From Pseudomonas urmiensis (lineage in GTDB: Bacteria > Pseudomonadota > Gammaproteobacteria > Pseudomonadales > Pseudomonadaceae), in the NCBI RefSeq assembly GCF_014268815.2, contig NZ_JABWRE020000001.1, positions 3,787,001-3,851,000 on the forward strand: 64,000 bases of DNA, written 5' to 3'. Numbering within the stretch: the first letter of the stretch is position 1; the number at the start of each line of letters is the position of its first letter. The notes below the pieces were generated by a model. That model was not told where the DNA came from, ran no database searches, and saw nothing but the letters and a program-made list of their open reading frames with translations. Positions 35,075-45,178 of the stretch are shown here, piece by piece. The translations under genes and the position numbers were made by a program.

Positions 35075-36532
35075 ATGACCGTGACCGCCGCCCTGCCCCC
35101 CGCCGTCCTGCGCAGTGTCCTCAGCGCCCTGATGCTGGCGATCTTTCTCGGTGCCCTGGACCAGACCATCGTCGCCGTCTCGCTGCCAGCGATCTCGGCC
35201 CAGTTCAATGATGTCGGGCTGCTGGCCTGGGTGATTTCTGGCTACATGGTGGCGATGACCGTGGCCGTGCCGATCTACGGCAAACTCGGCGATCTGTATG
35301 GCCGTCGGCGGATGATCCTCACCGGCACCGCGCTATTCACCCTCGCCTCGGTGTTTTGCGCGTTGGCGCAGAACATCGAGCAGCTGGTCTTGGCCAGGGT
35401 GCTGCAAGGGGTCGGCGCAGGCGGCATGGTCTCGGTCAGCCAGGCGATCATCGGTGACTACGTGGCGCCGCGCGAGCGTGGCCGCTATCAGGGCTACTTC
35501 AGCAGCATGTACGCGCTGGCCAGCGTGGCCGGGCCGGTGTTTGGTGGCTGGCTAACCGAGTACCTGTCCTGGCACTGGGTGTTCTGGATCAACCTGCCGC
35601 TGGGCCTGGCGGCGCTCTGGGTGATCAACAGCGCCTTGCGCGGCATGCCAGTCAAGCGCCGTGAAGCACAAGTGGATTACCTCGGGGCGGTGCTACTGAT
35701 TATTGGCCTGGGCAGTCTGTTGCTTGGCATTACCCTGGTCGGTCAGGGACATGCCTGGCTGTCCACGCCCGTGTTGGCGCTGTTCGGCTGCGCCCTGCTG
35801 GGGTTGCTGCTGTTCATTGGCCATGAGCGCCGTTGCCAGGAGCCGCTGCTGCCCCTCTCGCTGTTCAGCAATCGGGTCGCTGTGCTGTGCTGGGTGGTGA
35901 TCTTCTTCGCCAGCTTCCAGTCGATTTCCCTGACCATGCTGATGCCGCTGCGTTACCAAGGCATTACCGGCGCGGGCGCCGATAGCGCGGCCCTGCACCT
36001 GCTGCCATTGGCCATGGGGCTGCCGATGGGGGCGTTTGGCGGTGGCCGGCTGACCAGCCTGACTGGCCGCTACAAGCCGCAGATTCTTACCGGCGCGGTA
36101 TTGATGCCGCTGGCGATTTTCGCCATGGCCCTCACCCCGCCGCAGTCGGGGTTACTCAGCGCTGTGTTCATGCTGCTGGTGGGCATTGCCTGCGGTTTGC
36201 AATTTCCGACCTCGCTGGTGGGTACGCAAAGCTCGGTGCAGATCAAGGACATTGGCGTTGCCACCAGCACCACCAATCTGTTCCGCTCGCTGGGCGGCGC
36301 GATGGGCGTTGCCTGTATGTCCAGCCTGATGCTGGCGCTGCTGCACGATGGCGGGTTTGCGTTGCTGGGTAATCCGCTACTGGGCAGTTTGCAGGCGGGG
36401 GATGCAGACCCTGCGACCCAGGCGCGGCTGCTGGAGATGTTCAAGCAGTTGTTGATCGGCAGCGCAGCGGTGGCCGTGTTGGGCTTGTTCGCGGCGATCG
36501 GTTTGCCGGATCGGCAATTGCGCGGGCATTGA
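35075..36532 (+). CDS. MFS DHA2-type (EmrB/QacA) drug transporter
   Basis: Inner-membrane exporter of 485 residues with about 14 transmembrane segments. Motifs: LGALDQTIVAVSLPAI at the first segment (motif D1), GKLGDLYGRRRMIL (motif A), and GYFSSMYALASVAGPVFGGWL (motif C of antiporters). Family members export drugs and toxic compounds by proton antiport. No periplasmic EmrA partner is present. AGGT lies very close to ATG 35075; an alternative TTG start is at 35027. Confidence 0.87.
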   Translation: MTVTAALPPAVLRSVLSALMLAIFLGALDQTIVAVSLPAISAQFNDVGLLAWVISGYMVAMTVAVPIYGKLGDLYGRRRMILTGTALFTLASVFCALAQNIEQLVLARVLQGVGAGGMVSVSQAIIGDYVAPRERGRYQGYFSSMYALASVAGPVFGGWLTEYLSWHWVFWINLPLGLAALWVINSALRGMPVKRREAQVDYLGAVLLIIGLGSLLLGITLVGQGHAWLSTPVLALFGCALLGLLLFIGHERRCQEPLLPLSLFSNRVAVLCWVVIFFASFQSISLTMLMPLRYQGITGAGADSAALHLLPLAMGLPMGAFGGGRLTSLTGRYKPQILTGAVLMPLAIFAMALTPPQSGLLSAVFMLLVGIACGLQFPTSLVGTQSSVQIKDIGVATSTTNLFRSLGGAMGVACMSSLMLALLHDGGFALLGNPLLGSLQAGDADPATQARLLEMFKQLLIGSAAVAVLGLFAAIGLPDRQLRGH

Positions 36533-36565
36533 GCTGGCATTGCAGGACGAGGTGGTTGGACGGGC

Positions 36566-36642
36566 GCTATCGCGGGGCAAGCCCGCTCCGACGCCTCCCA
36601 GCAGGGGCCAGCAGCGTGGGAGCGGGCTTGCCCCGCGATAGC
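36566..36642. repeat. REP pair (inverted)
   Basis: GCTATCGCGGGGCAAGCCCG at 36566 faces its inverted copy ending at 36642, between the convergent transporter and ttgR genes. Confidence 0.9.
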
Positions 36643-36715
36643 GTCAGTTCGGCCAACCCATTAACTGTCCCTTAATACAACCGGGCAACACTTCCTCACA
36701 ATCCTTAACAAAGTG

Positions 36716-37348
36716 TCATTTGCGCATGCCAGGGCTCAAGCGCAGCATATCCAGCCCGGTATCGACCCATTGCTCGGCGTTGGCCAGCAGGTCGAAGCTG
36801 TCCGGCAGCAACAACCAGCGGCCAATCAACCCGTCTACATAGGCGAACAGGGCGATGGCGGCACGCTCCACATCCAGATCCGCAGGTAACTGTTCACGGC
36901 GTACTGCATTGGCCAACGCGAGGGTGATGCCCTCATGGCAATCAAGGATCGCGCCTTGGCGCTGCTGACGAATTTCACACATCTCATCGGTGAACTCGCA
37001 CTTGTGATGCAGGATTTCATTGATACGCCGGGTTCGGGCGTCCAGCACCAACTCGGTAAAGACCTGCAGCAACAGCTTGCGCATGCAGCCGAGCGGGTCT
37101 ACTTCATCTTCGCTCTCGCTGGCGCGAGCCAGGTGGTCGTGGGTTTCGTGCAGGCTGTCAAGCAGCGCCTGGACCAACTCCGCCTTGTTGTTGAAGTGCC
37201 AGTAGATCGCCCCACGGGTGACCCCCGCAAGCTCCGCGATGTCGGCCAGGGTAGTTCGCGCAACCCCGCGCTTATAGAAGGCCTTTTCCGCCGCCTCGAT
37301 GATCTGGGCGCGGGTTTCCTGGGCTTCCTCTTTGGTTCGACGGACCAT
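36716..37348 (-). CDS. ttgR: TtgR, repressor of ttgABC
   Basis: TetR-family repressor of 210 residues that represses the ttgABC efflux operon and its own gene, and is released by antibiotics, flavonoids and similar ligands. The N-terminal helix-turn-helix ([20 protein letters not shown], about 32-51) and the C-terminal domain with [11 protein letters not shown] and [12 protein letters not shown] match the TtgR I know from P. putida nearly word for word. It is divergent from ttgA; the operator lies between. Confidence 0.95.
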   Translation of the reverse strand: MVRRTKEEAQETRAQIIEAAEKAFYKRGVARTTLADIAELAGVTRGAIYWHFNNKAELVQALLDSLHETHDHLARASESEDEVDPLGCMRKLLLQVFTELVLDARTRRINEILHHKCEFTDEMCEIRQQRQGAILDCHEGITLALANAVRREQLPADLDVERAAIALFAYVDGLIGRWLLLPDSFDLLANAEQWVDTGLDMLRLSPGMRK

Positions 37349-37477
37349 GGCAGCACAACCTCATCAGGGCCCAGCCGCTCACGCGGCAGCTGGGAATCAG
37401 GCCGGGGGCACCTCTGCATGGGCGACTCCCGGGGCAATTGAAGGCTCGGTGTGGCAACTGACCACTACCGTATGGTA

Positions 37478-37504
37478 TTTACAAACAACCATGAATGTAA
37501 GTAT
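37478..37504. promoter_or_regulatory. TtgR operator
   Basis: TTTACAAACAACCATGAATG and the next bases TAAGTAT match the recalled TtgR operator, a pseudo-palindrome overlapping the ttgR and ttgA promoters. Confidence 0.85.
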
Positions 37505-37604
37505 ATTCGTTAGTAAGCTATTAATCCAGCCGATAGCATTTTTTCTGACAAGACTCTTCCATTATTCTTGAGCGTCTCCCAGCTCTCGCGACCCGAGGAT
37601 CCTC

Positions 37605-38756
37605 ATGCAATTCAAGCCAGCCGTCACCGCCCTGGTTTCCGCCGTCGCCCTGGCAACACTGCTAAGTGGCTGTAAGAAAGAAGAGGCGGCACCTGCGCCG
37701 CAGGCTCCTCTGGTCGGCGTCGTCACCCTGCAACCACAAGCCTTTACCCTGACCTCGGAACTGCCGGGGCGCACCACTGCGTTCCGCGTCGCCGAAGTTC
37801 GGCCACAGGTCAATGGCATCATTCTCAAGCGCCTGTTCAAAGAAGGCAGCGAGGTCAAGGAAGGTCAGCAGCTGTACCAGATCGACCCATCTGTGTACGA
37901 AGCCAACCTGGCCAACGCCCAGGCCAACTTGCAGGCTACCCGTTCGTTGGCCGAGCGCTACAAGCAGCTGATCGACGAGCAGGCCGTATCCAAACAGGAA
38001 TACGATGACGCCAATGCCAAACGATTGCAGGCCGAAGCGTCGCTCAAGAGCGCCCAGATCGATCTGCGCTACACCAAGGTCCTGGCACCCATCAGTGGCC
38101 GGATCGGCCGCTCCTCGGTGACCGAAGGCGCGCTGGTGAGCAATGGCCAGACCAACGCCATGGCCACTATTCAGCAGCTCGATCCGATCTACGTCGACGT
38201 CACCCAGTCCACGGCCGAGCTGCTCAAGCTGCGCCGCGACCTGGAAAGCGGCCAGTTGCAGAAGGCCGGGGAAAACGCCGCCAAGGTTCAGCTGATCCTG
38301 GAAGATGGCAGCAAGTTCGCCCAAGAAGGCCGCCTGGAATTCTCTGAAGTTTCGGTCGACGAGACCACAGGTTCCGTGACCCTGCGTGCCGTGTTCCCTA
38401 ATCCAGAACACACCCTGCTGCCGGGCATGTTCGTCCACGCTCGCCTGCAGAACGGGGTCAACGCCAACGCCATCCTGGCACCGCAACAGGGCGTAACCCG
38501 TGACCTGAAAGGCACGCCAACGGCGATGGTGGTCAACCAGGAGAACAAGGTCGAGCTGCGTCAACTCAAGGCCAGCCGCACCCTGGGCAGCGACTGGCTG
38601 ATCGAGGAAGGCCTCAACCCAGGCGATCGCCTGATCACCGAAGGCCTGCAATACGTACGCCCCGGCGTCGAGGTCAAAGTCGGCGAAGCCACCAACGTCA
38701 AGAAGCCGGGCAATCCTCAGGCCAATGCGGCGAAAGCAGACGGCAAAGCGGAGTAA
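37605..38756 (+). CDS. ttgA: TtgA, RND periplasmic adaptor
   Basis: Membrane fusion protein of 383 residues linking TtgB to TtgC in the periplasm. The signal peptide ends in lipobox LSGC with lipidated Cys23. Beta-barrel, lipoyl (RPQVNGIILKRLFKEGSEV) and alpha-hairpin (about 100-165) parts follow in the usual order. First gene of ttgABC; TtgB starts three bases after its stop. Controlled by TtgR. Confidence 0.95.
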   Translation: MQFKPAVTALVSAVALATLLSGCKKEEAAPAPQAPLVGVVTLQPQAFTLTSELPGRTTAFRVAEVRPQVNGIILKRLFKEGSEVKEGQQLYQIDPSVYEANLANAQANLQATRSLAERYKQLIDEQAVSKQEYDDANAKRLQAEASLKSAQIDLRYTKVLAPISGRIGRSSVTEGALVSNGQTNAMATIQQLDPIYVDVTQSTAELLKLRRDLESGQLQKAGENAAKVQLILEDGSKFAQEGRLEFSEVSVDETTGSVTLRAVFPNPEHTLLPGMFVHARLQNGVNANAILAPQQGVTRDLKGTPTAMVVNQENKVELRQLKASRTLGSDWLIEEGLNPGDRLITEGLQYVRPGVEVKVGEATNVKKPGNPQANAAKADGKAE

Positions 38757-38759
38757 ACC

Positions 38760-41700
38760 ATGTCGAAGTTCTTTATCGATCGCCCGATCTTCGCCTGGGT
38801 GATCGCCCTGGTGATCATGCTGGTCGGCGCCTTGTCGATCCTGAAGCTGCCGATCAACCAGTACCCAAGCATCGCGCCGCCGGCCATCGCCATCGCCGTG
38901 ACCTACCCGGGCGCCTCGGCGCAGACGGTGCAGGACACCGTGGTGCAGGTCATCGAGCAGCAGCTCAACGGCATCGACAACCTGCGGTATGTGCAGTCGG
39001 AAAGTAACTCCGACGGCAGCATGACCATTACCGCGACCTTCGAGCAGGGCACCAACCCTGATACGGCGCAGGTCCAGGTGCAGAACAAGCTGAACCTGGC
39101 CACCCCACTGCTGCCGCAAGAAGTGCAGCAGCAGGGTATCCGTGTCACCAAGGCAGTGAAAAACTTCCTGATGGTGATCGGCCTGGTGTCCGAAGACGGC
39201 AGCATGACCAAGGATGACTTGGCCAACTACATCGTCTCGAACATGCAGGACCCGGTCTCGCGTACCGCAGGTGTCGGTGACTTCCAGGTGTTCGGCGCCC
39301 AGTACGCCATGCGCATCTGGCTCGATCCGGCCAAGCTGAACAAGTTCCAGCTGACCCCGGTTGACGTGCGCACTGCGGTTACCGCGCAGAACGTCCAGGT
39401 GTCCAGCGGTCAGCTCGGCGGCCTGCCAGCCCTGCCGGGTACCCAGCTCAACGCCACCATCATCGGCAAGACCCGCCTGCAAACCGCCGAGCAGTTCGAG
39501 AAGATCCTGCTCAAGGTCAACAGCGATGGCTCGCAGGTGCGCCTGGGTGACGTTGCCAAGGTCGGCCTGGGCGGTGAGAACTACGCGGTCAGCGCGCAGT
39601 TCAACGGCAAGCCGGCCTCGGGCCTGGCGGTCAAGCTCGCCACCGGCGCCAACGCCCTGGACACTGCCACGGCGCTGCGCAAGACCATCAGCGACCTGGA
39701 GCCATTCTTCCCGCCTGGGATGAAAGCGGTGTTCCCGTATGACACCACGCCCGTGGTCACCGAATCGATCAGCGGGGTAATCCACACCCTGATCGAAGCG
39801 GTAGTGCTGGTGTTCCTGGTGATGTACCTGTTCCTGCAGAACTTCCGCGCCACGGTGATTACCACCATGACGGTGCCGGTGGTGTTGCTGGGTACCTTCG
39901 GTATCCTCGCCGCCGCAGGCTTCAGCATCAACACCCTGACCATGTTCGCCATGGTCCTGGCCATCGGTCTGTTGGTGGACGACGCCATCGTTGTGGTGGA
40001 GAACGTCGAGCGGGTGATGTCCGAGGAGGGCCTGCCGCCCAAAGAAGCCACCAAGCGTTCGATGGAGCAGATCCAGGGTGCGCTGGTCGGTATTGCCCTG
40101 GTGTTGTCGGCGGTACTGCTGCCGATGGCGTTCTTCGGCGGCTCCACCGGTGTGATCTACCGGCAGTTCTCGATCACCATCGTGTCGGCCATGGGCCTGT
40201 CGGTGCTGGTCGCGTTGATCTTCACCCCGGCCCTGTGCGCGACCATGCTCAAGCCACTGAAAAAGGGTGAGCACCACGTCGCCAAAGGCGGTTTCTTCGG
40301 CTGGTTCAACCGCAACTTCGACCGCAGCGTACAAGGCTACGAGCGCAGTGTCGGTGGCATCCTGCGCAACAAGCTGCCGTTCCTGCTGGCCTATGCCCTG
40401 ATCGTGGTCGGCATGATCTGGCTGTTCATGCGCATCCCTACTGCGTTCCTGCCTGAAGAAGACCAGGGCGTCCTGTTCGCCCAGGTGCAGACCCCCGCCG
40501 GTTCCAGTGCCGAGCGCACCCAGGCGGTAGTCGACCAGATGCGCGAGTACCTGCTCAAGGACGAAGCCGACACCGTGTCGTCGGTATTCACCGTCAACGG
40601 CTTCAACTTCGCCGGTCGCGGCCAGAGCTCGGGTATGGCGTTCATCATGCTCAAGCCCTGGGATGAGCGTTCGGCGGAGAACAGCGTGTTCAACCTGGCG
40701 GCCCGTGCCCAGCAGCACTTCTTCGGCTTCCGTGACGCGATGGTGTTTGCCTTTGCCCCGCCTGCGGTACTGGAGTTGGGTAACGCCACCGGTTTCGACG
40801 TGTTCCTGCAGGACCGTGCAGGCCTCGGTCACGAGAAACTGATGGAGGCGCGCAACCAGTTCCTGGCCAAGGCCGCACAGAGCAAGATCCTCTCTGCAGT
40901 GCGCCCCAACGGCCTGAACGACGAGCCGCAGTATCAGCTGATCGTCGACGACGAACGCGCCAGCGCCTTGGGCGTGACCATCGCCGACATCAACAACACC
41001 CTGTCGATTGCCTTGGGTGGTAGCTACGTCAACGACTTCATCGACCGCGGTCGGGTCAAGAAGGTCTACATCCAGGGCGATGCCAATGCCCGGATGAACC
41101 CTGAAGACCTGCAGAAGTGGTACGTACGCAACGCCAAGGGTGAGATGGTGCCGTTCTCCTCCTTCGCCACCGGCGAATGGTCGTTCGGCTCGCCGAAGCT
41201 GTCGCGCTACAACGGTGTAGAAGCGGTCGAAGTGCTGGGTGCTCCGGCGCCGGGCTACAGTACCGGTGAGGCCATGGCCGAGGTCGAGCGCATCGCCAGC
41301 GAACTGCCAACCGGCATCGGTATGTCCTGGACCGGTATGTCGTACGAGGAAAAACTCTCTGGCTCGCAGATGCCGGCACTGTTCGCCCTGTCGCTGCTGT
41401 TCGTGTTCCTCTGCCTGGCAGCGCTGTACGAAAGCTGGTCGATCCCGATCGCGGTGGTGTTGGTAGTGCCACTGGGGATCATCGGTGCACTGGTTGCCAC
41501 CAGCATGCGCGGGCTGTCCAACGACGTGTACTTCCTGGTTGGCCTGTTGACCACCATCGGTCTGGCGGCGAAGAACGCGATCTTGATCGTCGAGTTCGCC
41601 AAGGAACTGCATGAACAAGGCAAGAGCCTGTACGACGCGACCATCGAAGCGTGCCGTATGCGTCTGCGCCCGATCATCATGACCTCGCTGGCGTTCATCC

Positions 41701-41912
41701 TCGGCGTGGTACCGTTGACCATCGCCAGCGGCGCAGGCTCGGGTAGCCAGCATGCCATTGGTACTGGGGTGATCGGCGGCATGATCAGTGCGACCGTGCT
41801 GGCCATCTTCTGGGTACCGTTGTTCTTCGTAGCAGTGTCGTCGTTGTTCGGCAGCAAAAAGCCAGAAACCGACGCCACCCCTGAAACTCCACGTTATGAG
41901 GCTGGGCAATGA
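38760..41912 (+). CDS. ttgB: TtgB, RND drug efflux pump
   Basis: Inner-membrane RND transporter of 1050 residues that exports antibiotics and solvents using the proton gradient. Twelve transmembrane segments and two large periplasmic loops fit the HAE1 family. The proton-relay residues Asp407-Asp408 lie in [18 protein letters not shown]. The start [17 protein letters not shown] is typical. Its stop overlaps the ttgC start (ATGA). Confidence 0.96.
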   Translation: MSKFFIDRPIFAWVIALVIMLVGALSILKLPINQYPSIAPPAIAIAVTYPGASAQTVQDTVVQVIEQQLNGIDNLRYVQSESNSDGSMTITATFEQGTNPDTAQVQVQNKLNLATPLLPQEVQQQGIRVTKAVKNFLMVIGLVSEDGSMTKDDLANYIVSNMQDPVSRTAGVGDFQVFGAQYAMRIWLDPAKLNKFQLTPVDVRTAVTAQNVQVSSGQLGGLPALPGTQLNATIIGKTRLQTAEQFEKILLKVNSDGSQVRLGDVAKVGLGGENYAVSAQFNGKPASGLAVKLATGANALDTATALRKTISDLEPFFPPGMKAVFPYDTTPVVTESISGVIHTLIEAVVLVFLVMYLFLQNFRATVITTMTVPVVLLGTFGILAAAGFSINTLTMFAMVLAIGLLVDDAIVVVENVERVMSEEGLPPKEATKRSMEQIQGALVGIALVLSAVLLPMAFFGGSTGVIYRQFSITIVSAMGLSVLVALIFTPALCATMLKPLKKGEHHVAKGGFFGWFNRNFDRSVQGYERSVGGILRNKLPFLLAYALIVVGMIWLFMRIPTAFLPEEDQGVLFAQVQTPAGSSAERTQAVVDQMREYLLKDEADTVSSVFTVNGFNFAGRGQSSGMAFIMLKPWDERSAENSVFNLAARAQQHFFGFRDAMVFAFAPPAVLELGNATGFDVFLQDRAGLGHEKLMEARNQFLAKAAQSKILSAVRPNGLNDEPQYQLIVDDERASALGVTIADINNTLSIALGGSYVNDFIDRGRVKKVYIQGDANARMNPEDLQKWYVRNAKGEMVPFSSFATGEWSFGSPKLSRYNGVEAVEVLGAPAPGYSTGEAMAEVERIASELPTGIGMSWTGMSYEEKLSGSQMPALFALSLLFVFLCLAALYESWSIPIAVVLVVPLGIIGALVATSMRGLSNDVYFLVGLLTTIGLAAKNAILIVEFAKELHEQGKSLYDATIEACRMRLRPIIMTSLAFILGVVPLTIASGAGSGSQHAIGTGVIGGMISATVLAIFWVPLFFVAVSSLFGSKKPETDATPETPRYEAGQ

Positions 41913-43363
41913 CCAAGTCTTTGTTGTCCCTGGCGGTAACCGCCCTGATCCTCAGCGGCTGCTCGCTGATCCCTGATTACCAGACCCCGGACGCACCGGT
42001 GGCAACGCAGTGGCCGCAAGGCCCTGCGTACTCGCCGACCGAATCGGCCGATGTCGCCGCCGCTGAACAAGGCTGGCGCCAGTTCTTCCAGGACCCGGCG
42101 CTGCAGCAGCTGATCCAGACCTCGCTGGTCAACAACCGCGACCTGCGAGTGGCTGCGTTGAACATCGACGCCTACCGCGCCCAGTACCGCATCCAGCGCG
42201 CTGACCTGTTCCCGGCGGTCTCGGCCACCGGTAGCGGCAGCCGTCAGCGCACCCCGGCGAACATGTCGCAGACGGGCGAATCGGGTATCACCAGCCAGTA
42301 CTCGGCGACCCTCGGCGTCAGCGCCTACGAGCTGGATCTGTTCGGCCGTGTGCGTAGCCTGAGCGAGCAAGCGCTGGAAACTTACCTGTCCAGCGAACAG
42401 GCGCGTCGCTCCACGCAGATCGCCCTGGTCGCCAGCGTGGCCAACGCCTACTACACCTGGCAGGCTGACCAAGCCCTGCTCAAGCTGACCGAAGACACCC
42501 TCAAGACCTACGAGGAAAGCTACAACCTGACCCGTCGTAGCAACGAAGTGGGGGTCGCCTCGGCGCTCGACCTGAGCCAGGCACGCACCGCTGTCGAAGG
42601 CGCGCGGGTCAAGCTGTCGCAGTACCAACGCCTGGTCGCCCAAGACCTCAACAGCCTGACCGTGCTGCTCGGCACTGGCGTGCCGGCCAACCTGCCAGCA
42701 CCGCTCAAGCTCGATGCCGACCAACTGGCCGAAGTGCCCGCCGGTCTGCCGTCGGACCTGCTCACGCGCCGCCCGGACATCCAGGAAGCCGAGCACCTGC
42801 TCAAGGCCGCCAACGCCAACATCGGCGCGGCCCGCGCAGCGTTCTTCCCGAGCATCAGCCTGACCGCCAATGCCGGCACCTTGAGCCCGGACATGGACGG
42901 GCTGTTCAAAGGAGGGTCGGGGACCTGGCTGTTCCAGCCGCAGATCAACCTGCCGATCTTCAACGCCGGCAGCCTGCGCGCGAGCTTGGATTACTCGAAG
43001 ATCCAGAAGGACATCAACGTCGCCAAGTACGAAAAAACCATCCAGACCGCCTTCCAGGAAGTCTCCGATGGCCTGGCGGCGCGCAAGACCTTCGAAGAGC
43101 AGTTGCAGGCGCAGCGTGATCTGGTCGCGGCCAACCAGGATTACTACCGCCTGGCTGAGCGTCGCTACCGGATCGGTATCGACAGCAACCTGACCTTCCT
43201 CGACGCCCAGCGCAACCTGTTCAGCGCGCAACAGTCATTGATCAGTGATCGCCTGTCGCAGCTGACCAGCGAGGTCAATCTGTACAAGGCCCTGGGTGGC
43301 GGCTGGTATGAGCGTACCGGCCAGGCCAACCAGCAGGCATCGCTGCAAGCGCCCAAAGGCTGA
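41909..43363 (+). CDS. ttgC: TtgC, outer-membrane channel
   Basis: OprM/TolC-type outer-membrane factor of 484 residues, completing the TtgABC pump. The signal peptide ends in LSGC with Cys18 lipidated. Two repeats of the outer membrane efflux domain cover about 60-260 and 270-460. It ends [10 protein letters not shown] strong terminator follows 18 bases later. Confidence 0.95.
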   Translation: MTKSLLSLAVTALILSGCSLIPDYQTPDAPVATQWPQGPAYSPTESADVAAAEQGWRQFFQDPALQQLIQTSLVNNRDLRVAALNIDAYRAQYRIQRADLFPAVSATGSGSRQRTPANMSQTGESGITSQYSATLGVSAYELDLFGRVRSLSEQALETYLSSEQARRSTQIALVASVANAYYTWQADQALLKLTEDTLKTYEESYNLTRRSNEVGVASALDLSQARTAVEGARVKLSQYQRLVAQDLNSLTVLLGTGVPANLPAPLKLDADQLAEVPAGLPSDLLTRRPDIQEAEHLLKAANANIGAARAAFFPSISLTANAGTLSPDMDGLFKGGSGTWLFQPQINLPIFNAGSLRASLDYSKIQKDINVAKYEKTIQTAFQEVSDGLAARKTFEEQLQAQRDLVAANQDYYRLAERRYRIGIDSNLTFLDAQRNLFSAQQSLISDRLSQLTSEVNLYKALGGGWYERTGQANQQASLQAPKG

Positions 43364-43380
43364 TTGATCGGTAACGCATC

Positions 43381-43406
43381 AAGCCCACCTTCGCGGTGGG
43401 CTTTTT
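43381..43406 (+). terminator. rho-independent terminator of ttgABC
   Basis: AAGCCCACC and GGTGGGCTTTTT form a 9-bp stem with loop TTCGC and a T-run. Confidence 0.9.
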
Positions 43407-43414
43407 GTTTGTGA

Positions 43415-43553
43415 GGCCAGTCATCGCGGGGCAAGCCCGCTCCCACGTTGGTCTGAGCAGAATCTCTTGGCAAGCGTGGGCAAGCCCGCTCCCACGCTAC
43501 CCGAAGGATTCAGTCTGACCAACGTGGGAGCGGGCTTGCCCCGCGAAGAGGCC
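43415..43553. repeat. triple REP cluster
   Basis: Three REP units: TCATCGCGGGGCAAGCCCGC at the left, a middle one (GGGCAAGCCCGCTCCCACGC near 43478-43497), and an inverted copy GTGGGAGCGGGCTTGCCCCG near the right end. GGTCTGA/TCTGACC flanks repeat as well. Confidence 0.85.
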
Positions 43554-43590
43554 ACCCTGGACAATAAAAAGTAACTGACTGGAACATTCC

Positions 43591-43605
43591 GTTCGATTAT
43601 CGCCC
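43591..43605 (+). promoter_or_regulatory. PcaR-like box before the porin gene
   Basis: GTTCGATTATCGCCC differs from the published P. putida PcaR site GTTCGATAATCGCAC at two positions. It lies 158 bases before the porin start and could overlap a -10 element (GATTAT). Confidence 0.5.
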
Positions 43606-43762
43606 AGTACCGCCTGCGACGAATTGCCCCGCCCCTGCTGTGCCGCGCACCATTCTCCCCGCAACGTTGCACAAGTTCATCCAATCAAGACCCCGTCGCC
43701 CCTGCAGGCCCGCACCCCGCAGCGCACCGGTTCGCCCAATAAAAACAAGAGATCCACGACAG

Positions 43763-45016
43763 ATGAGCACTTCGCAACCCGCACGCCAGCTGCTGCCCGG
43801 CCTGTTGGCCATGTCCTGCGCCCTGCCCGCCTTCGCCGCCGACGGTGGGTTCCTCGACGACGCCAAGGCCACTCTCAACCTGCGCAACTTCTACATTAAC
43901 CGCAATTTCGTCGACCCGGCCAACCCCCAGGGCAAGGCCGAAGAATGGACCCAGAGTTTCATCCTCGACGCGCGTTCCGGGTTTACCCAAGGCACCGTTG
44001 GCTTTGGCGTGGACATCCTGGGTTTGTATTCGGTGAAGCTCGACGGCGGCAAAGGTACCGCTGGCACCCATCTGCTGCCGGTGCACGATGACGGTCGTCC
44101 GGCCGATGATTTCGGCCGCCTGGGCGTGGCCTTCAAGGCCAAGCTGTCGCAGACCGAACTGAAGGTCGGTGAGTGGATGCCCGTGCTGCCGATCCTGCGC
44201 TCGGACGACGGCCGCTCGCTGCCGCAAACCTTCCGGGGCGGCCAGATCACCTCGAAAGAGATTGACGGCCTGACCCTGTACGGCGGCCAGTTCCGCGCCA
44301 ACAGCCCGCGTAATGACGCGAGCATGGAAGACATGTCGCTCAACGGTCGCAGTGCGTTCACCTCCGACCGCTTCAATTTCGCTGGGGGCGAATACACCTT
44401 CAACGACAAACGCACCCTGATCGGCCTGTGGGATGCCCGCCTCAAGGACATCTACCGCCAGCAGTATCTGAACCTCAGCCACAGCCAGCCGCTCGGCGAA
44501 TGGACCCTGGGTGCCAACCTGGGCTACTTCATCGGCAAGGAAGACGGCGCCGAACGCGCAGGCGAGTTGGATAACCGCACCGCCTCAGCCATGCTCTCGG
44601 CACGCTACAAAGGCCACACCTTTTACGTAGGCTTGCAGAAAGTCAGCGGCGATGACGCCTGGATGCGGGTCAACGGCACCAGCGGCGGGACCCTGGCCAA
44701 CGACAGCTACAACTCAAGCTTCGACAACGCCAAGGAGCGCTCCTGGCAGGTGCGCCATGATTTCAACTTCGTCTCGGTGGGCGTACCCGGCCTGACCCTG
44801 ATGAACCGCTATATCAAGGGTGACAATGTGCACACCAGCACCGTCGACGACGGCAAGGAATGGGCGCGTGAAACCGAGCTGGCGTATGTCGTGCAGTCGG
44901 GCACCTTCAAGGACTTGTCGCTGAAATGGCGCAACTCGACCATGCGCCGGGATTACAGCACCAACTCGTTCGATGAAAACCGGGTGATCGTCAGCTATCC
45001 GCTGAATCTCTTGTAG
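43763..45016 (+). CDS. OprD/BenF-family porin of the pca locus
   Basis: Outer-membrane specific porin of 417 residues. Signal peptide MSTSQPARQLLPGLLAMSCALPAFA; mature start ADGGFLDDAKATLNLRNFYINRNF is typical of the OprD/OpdK family, and the C terminus ends in hydrophobic Leu. It probably admits protocatechuate, 4-hydroxybenzoate or related acids. A PcaR-like box lies upstream and AATAAAAACAAGA before the start contains AANAANAA, a Crc/Hfq motif. In KT2440 a BenF-like porin lies beside pcaC by my recollection. Confidence 0.87.
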   Translation: MSTSQPARQLLPGLLAMSCALPAFAADGGFLDDAKATLNLRNFYINRNFVDPANPQGKAEEWTQSFILDARSGFTQGTVGFGVDILGLYSVKLDGGKGTAGTHLLPVHDDGRPADDFGRLGVAFKAKLSQTELKVGEWMPVLPILRSDDGRSLPQTFRGGQITSKEIDGLTLYGGQFRANSPRNDASMEDMSLNGRSAFTSDRFNFAGGEYTFNDKRTLIGLWDARLKDIYRQQYLNLSHSQPLGEWTLGANLGYFIGKEDGAERAGELDNRTASAMLSARYKGHTFYVGLQKVSGDDAWMRVNGTSGGTLANDSYNSSFDNAKERSWQVRHDFNFVSVGVPGLTLMNRYIKGDNVHTSTVDDGKEWARETELAYVVQSGTFKDLSLKWRNSTMRRDYSTNSFDENRVIVSYPLNLL

Positions 45017-45024
45017 TGAGTTGC

Positions 45025-45059
45025 GGCCTCATCGCTGCGACTCGCCCTGCGATGAGGCC
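45025..45059 (+). terminator. inverted repeat after the porin gene
   Basis: GGCCTCATCG (45025-45034) and CGATGAGGCC (45050-45059) form a 10-bp stem with a 15-base loop. It looks like a degenerate REP that could end the porin transcript; it has no T-run. Confidence 0.5.
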
Positions 45060-45077
45060 GGCCAATTCAGCAAAGCC

Positions 45078-45098
45078 TATGCTTATAAAATAAGCATA
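45078..45098. promoter_or_regulatory. perfect palindrome, candidate LysR operator
   Basis: TATGCTTAT and ATAAGCATA are exact inverted 9-bp arms around AAA, 80 bases before the LysR gene. The site contains a T-N11-A pattern typical of LysR binding. Confidence 0.6.
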
Positions 45099-45178
45099 TA
45101 AAAAACAAACAAAACCATCATTGACGGAATATGTAACTAAAGCTAAAAACGATACTCCCGCCCGCCGCAGAGCTCGAC

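Noticed and set aside
37662..41909. A 1415-codon open frame antisense to ttgAB
   Set aside because: It mirrors ttgAB codon by codon, is rich in His, Gln, Arg and Asp as expected for the complement of high-GC codons, has no domain and no ribosome site.
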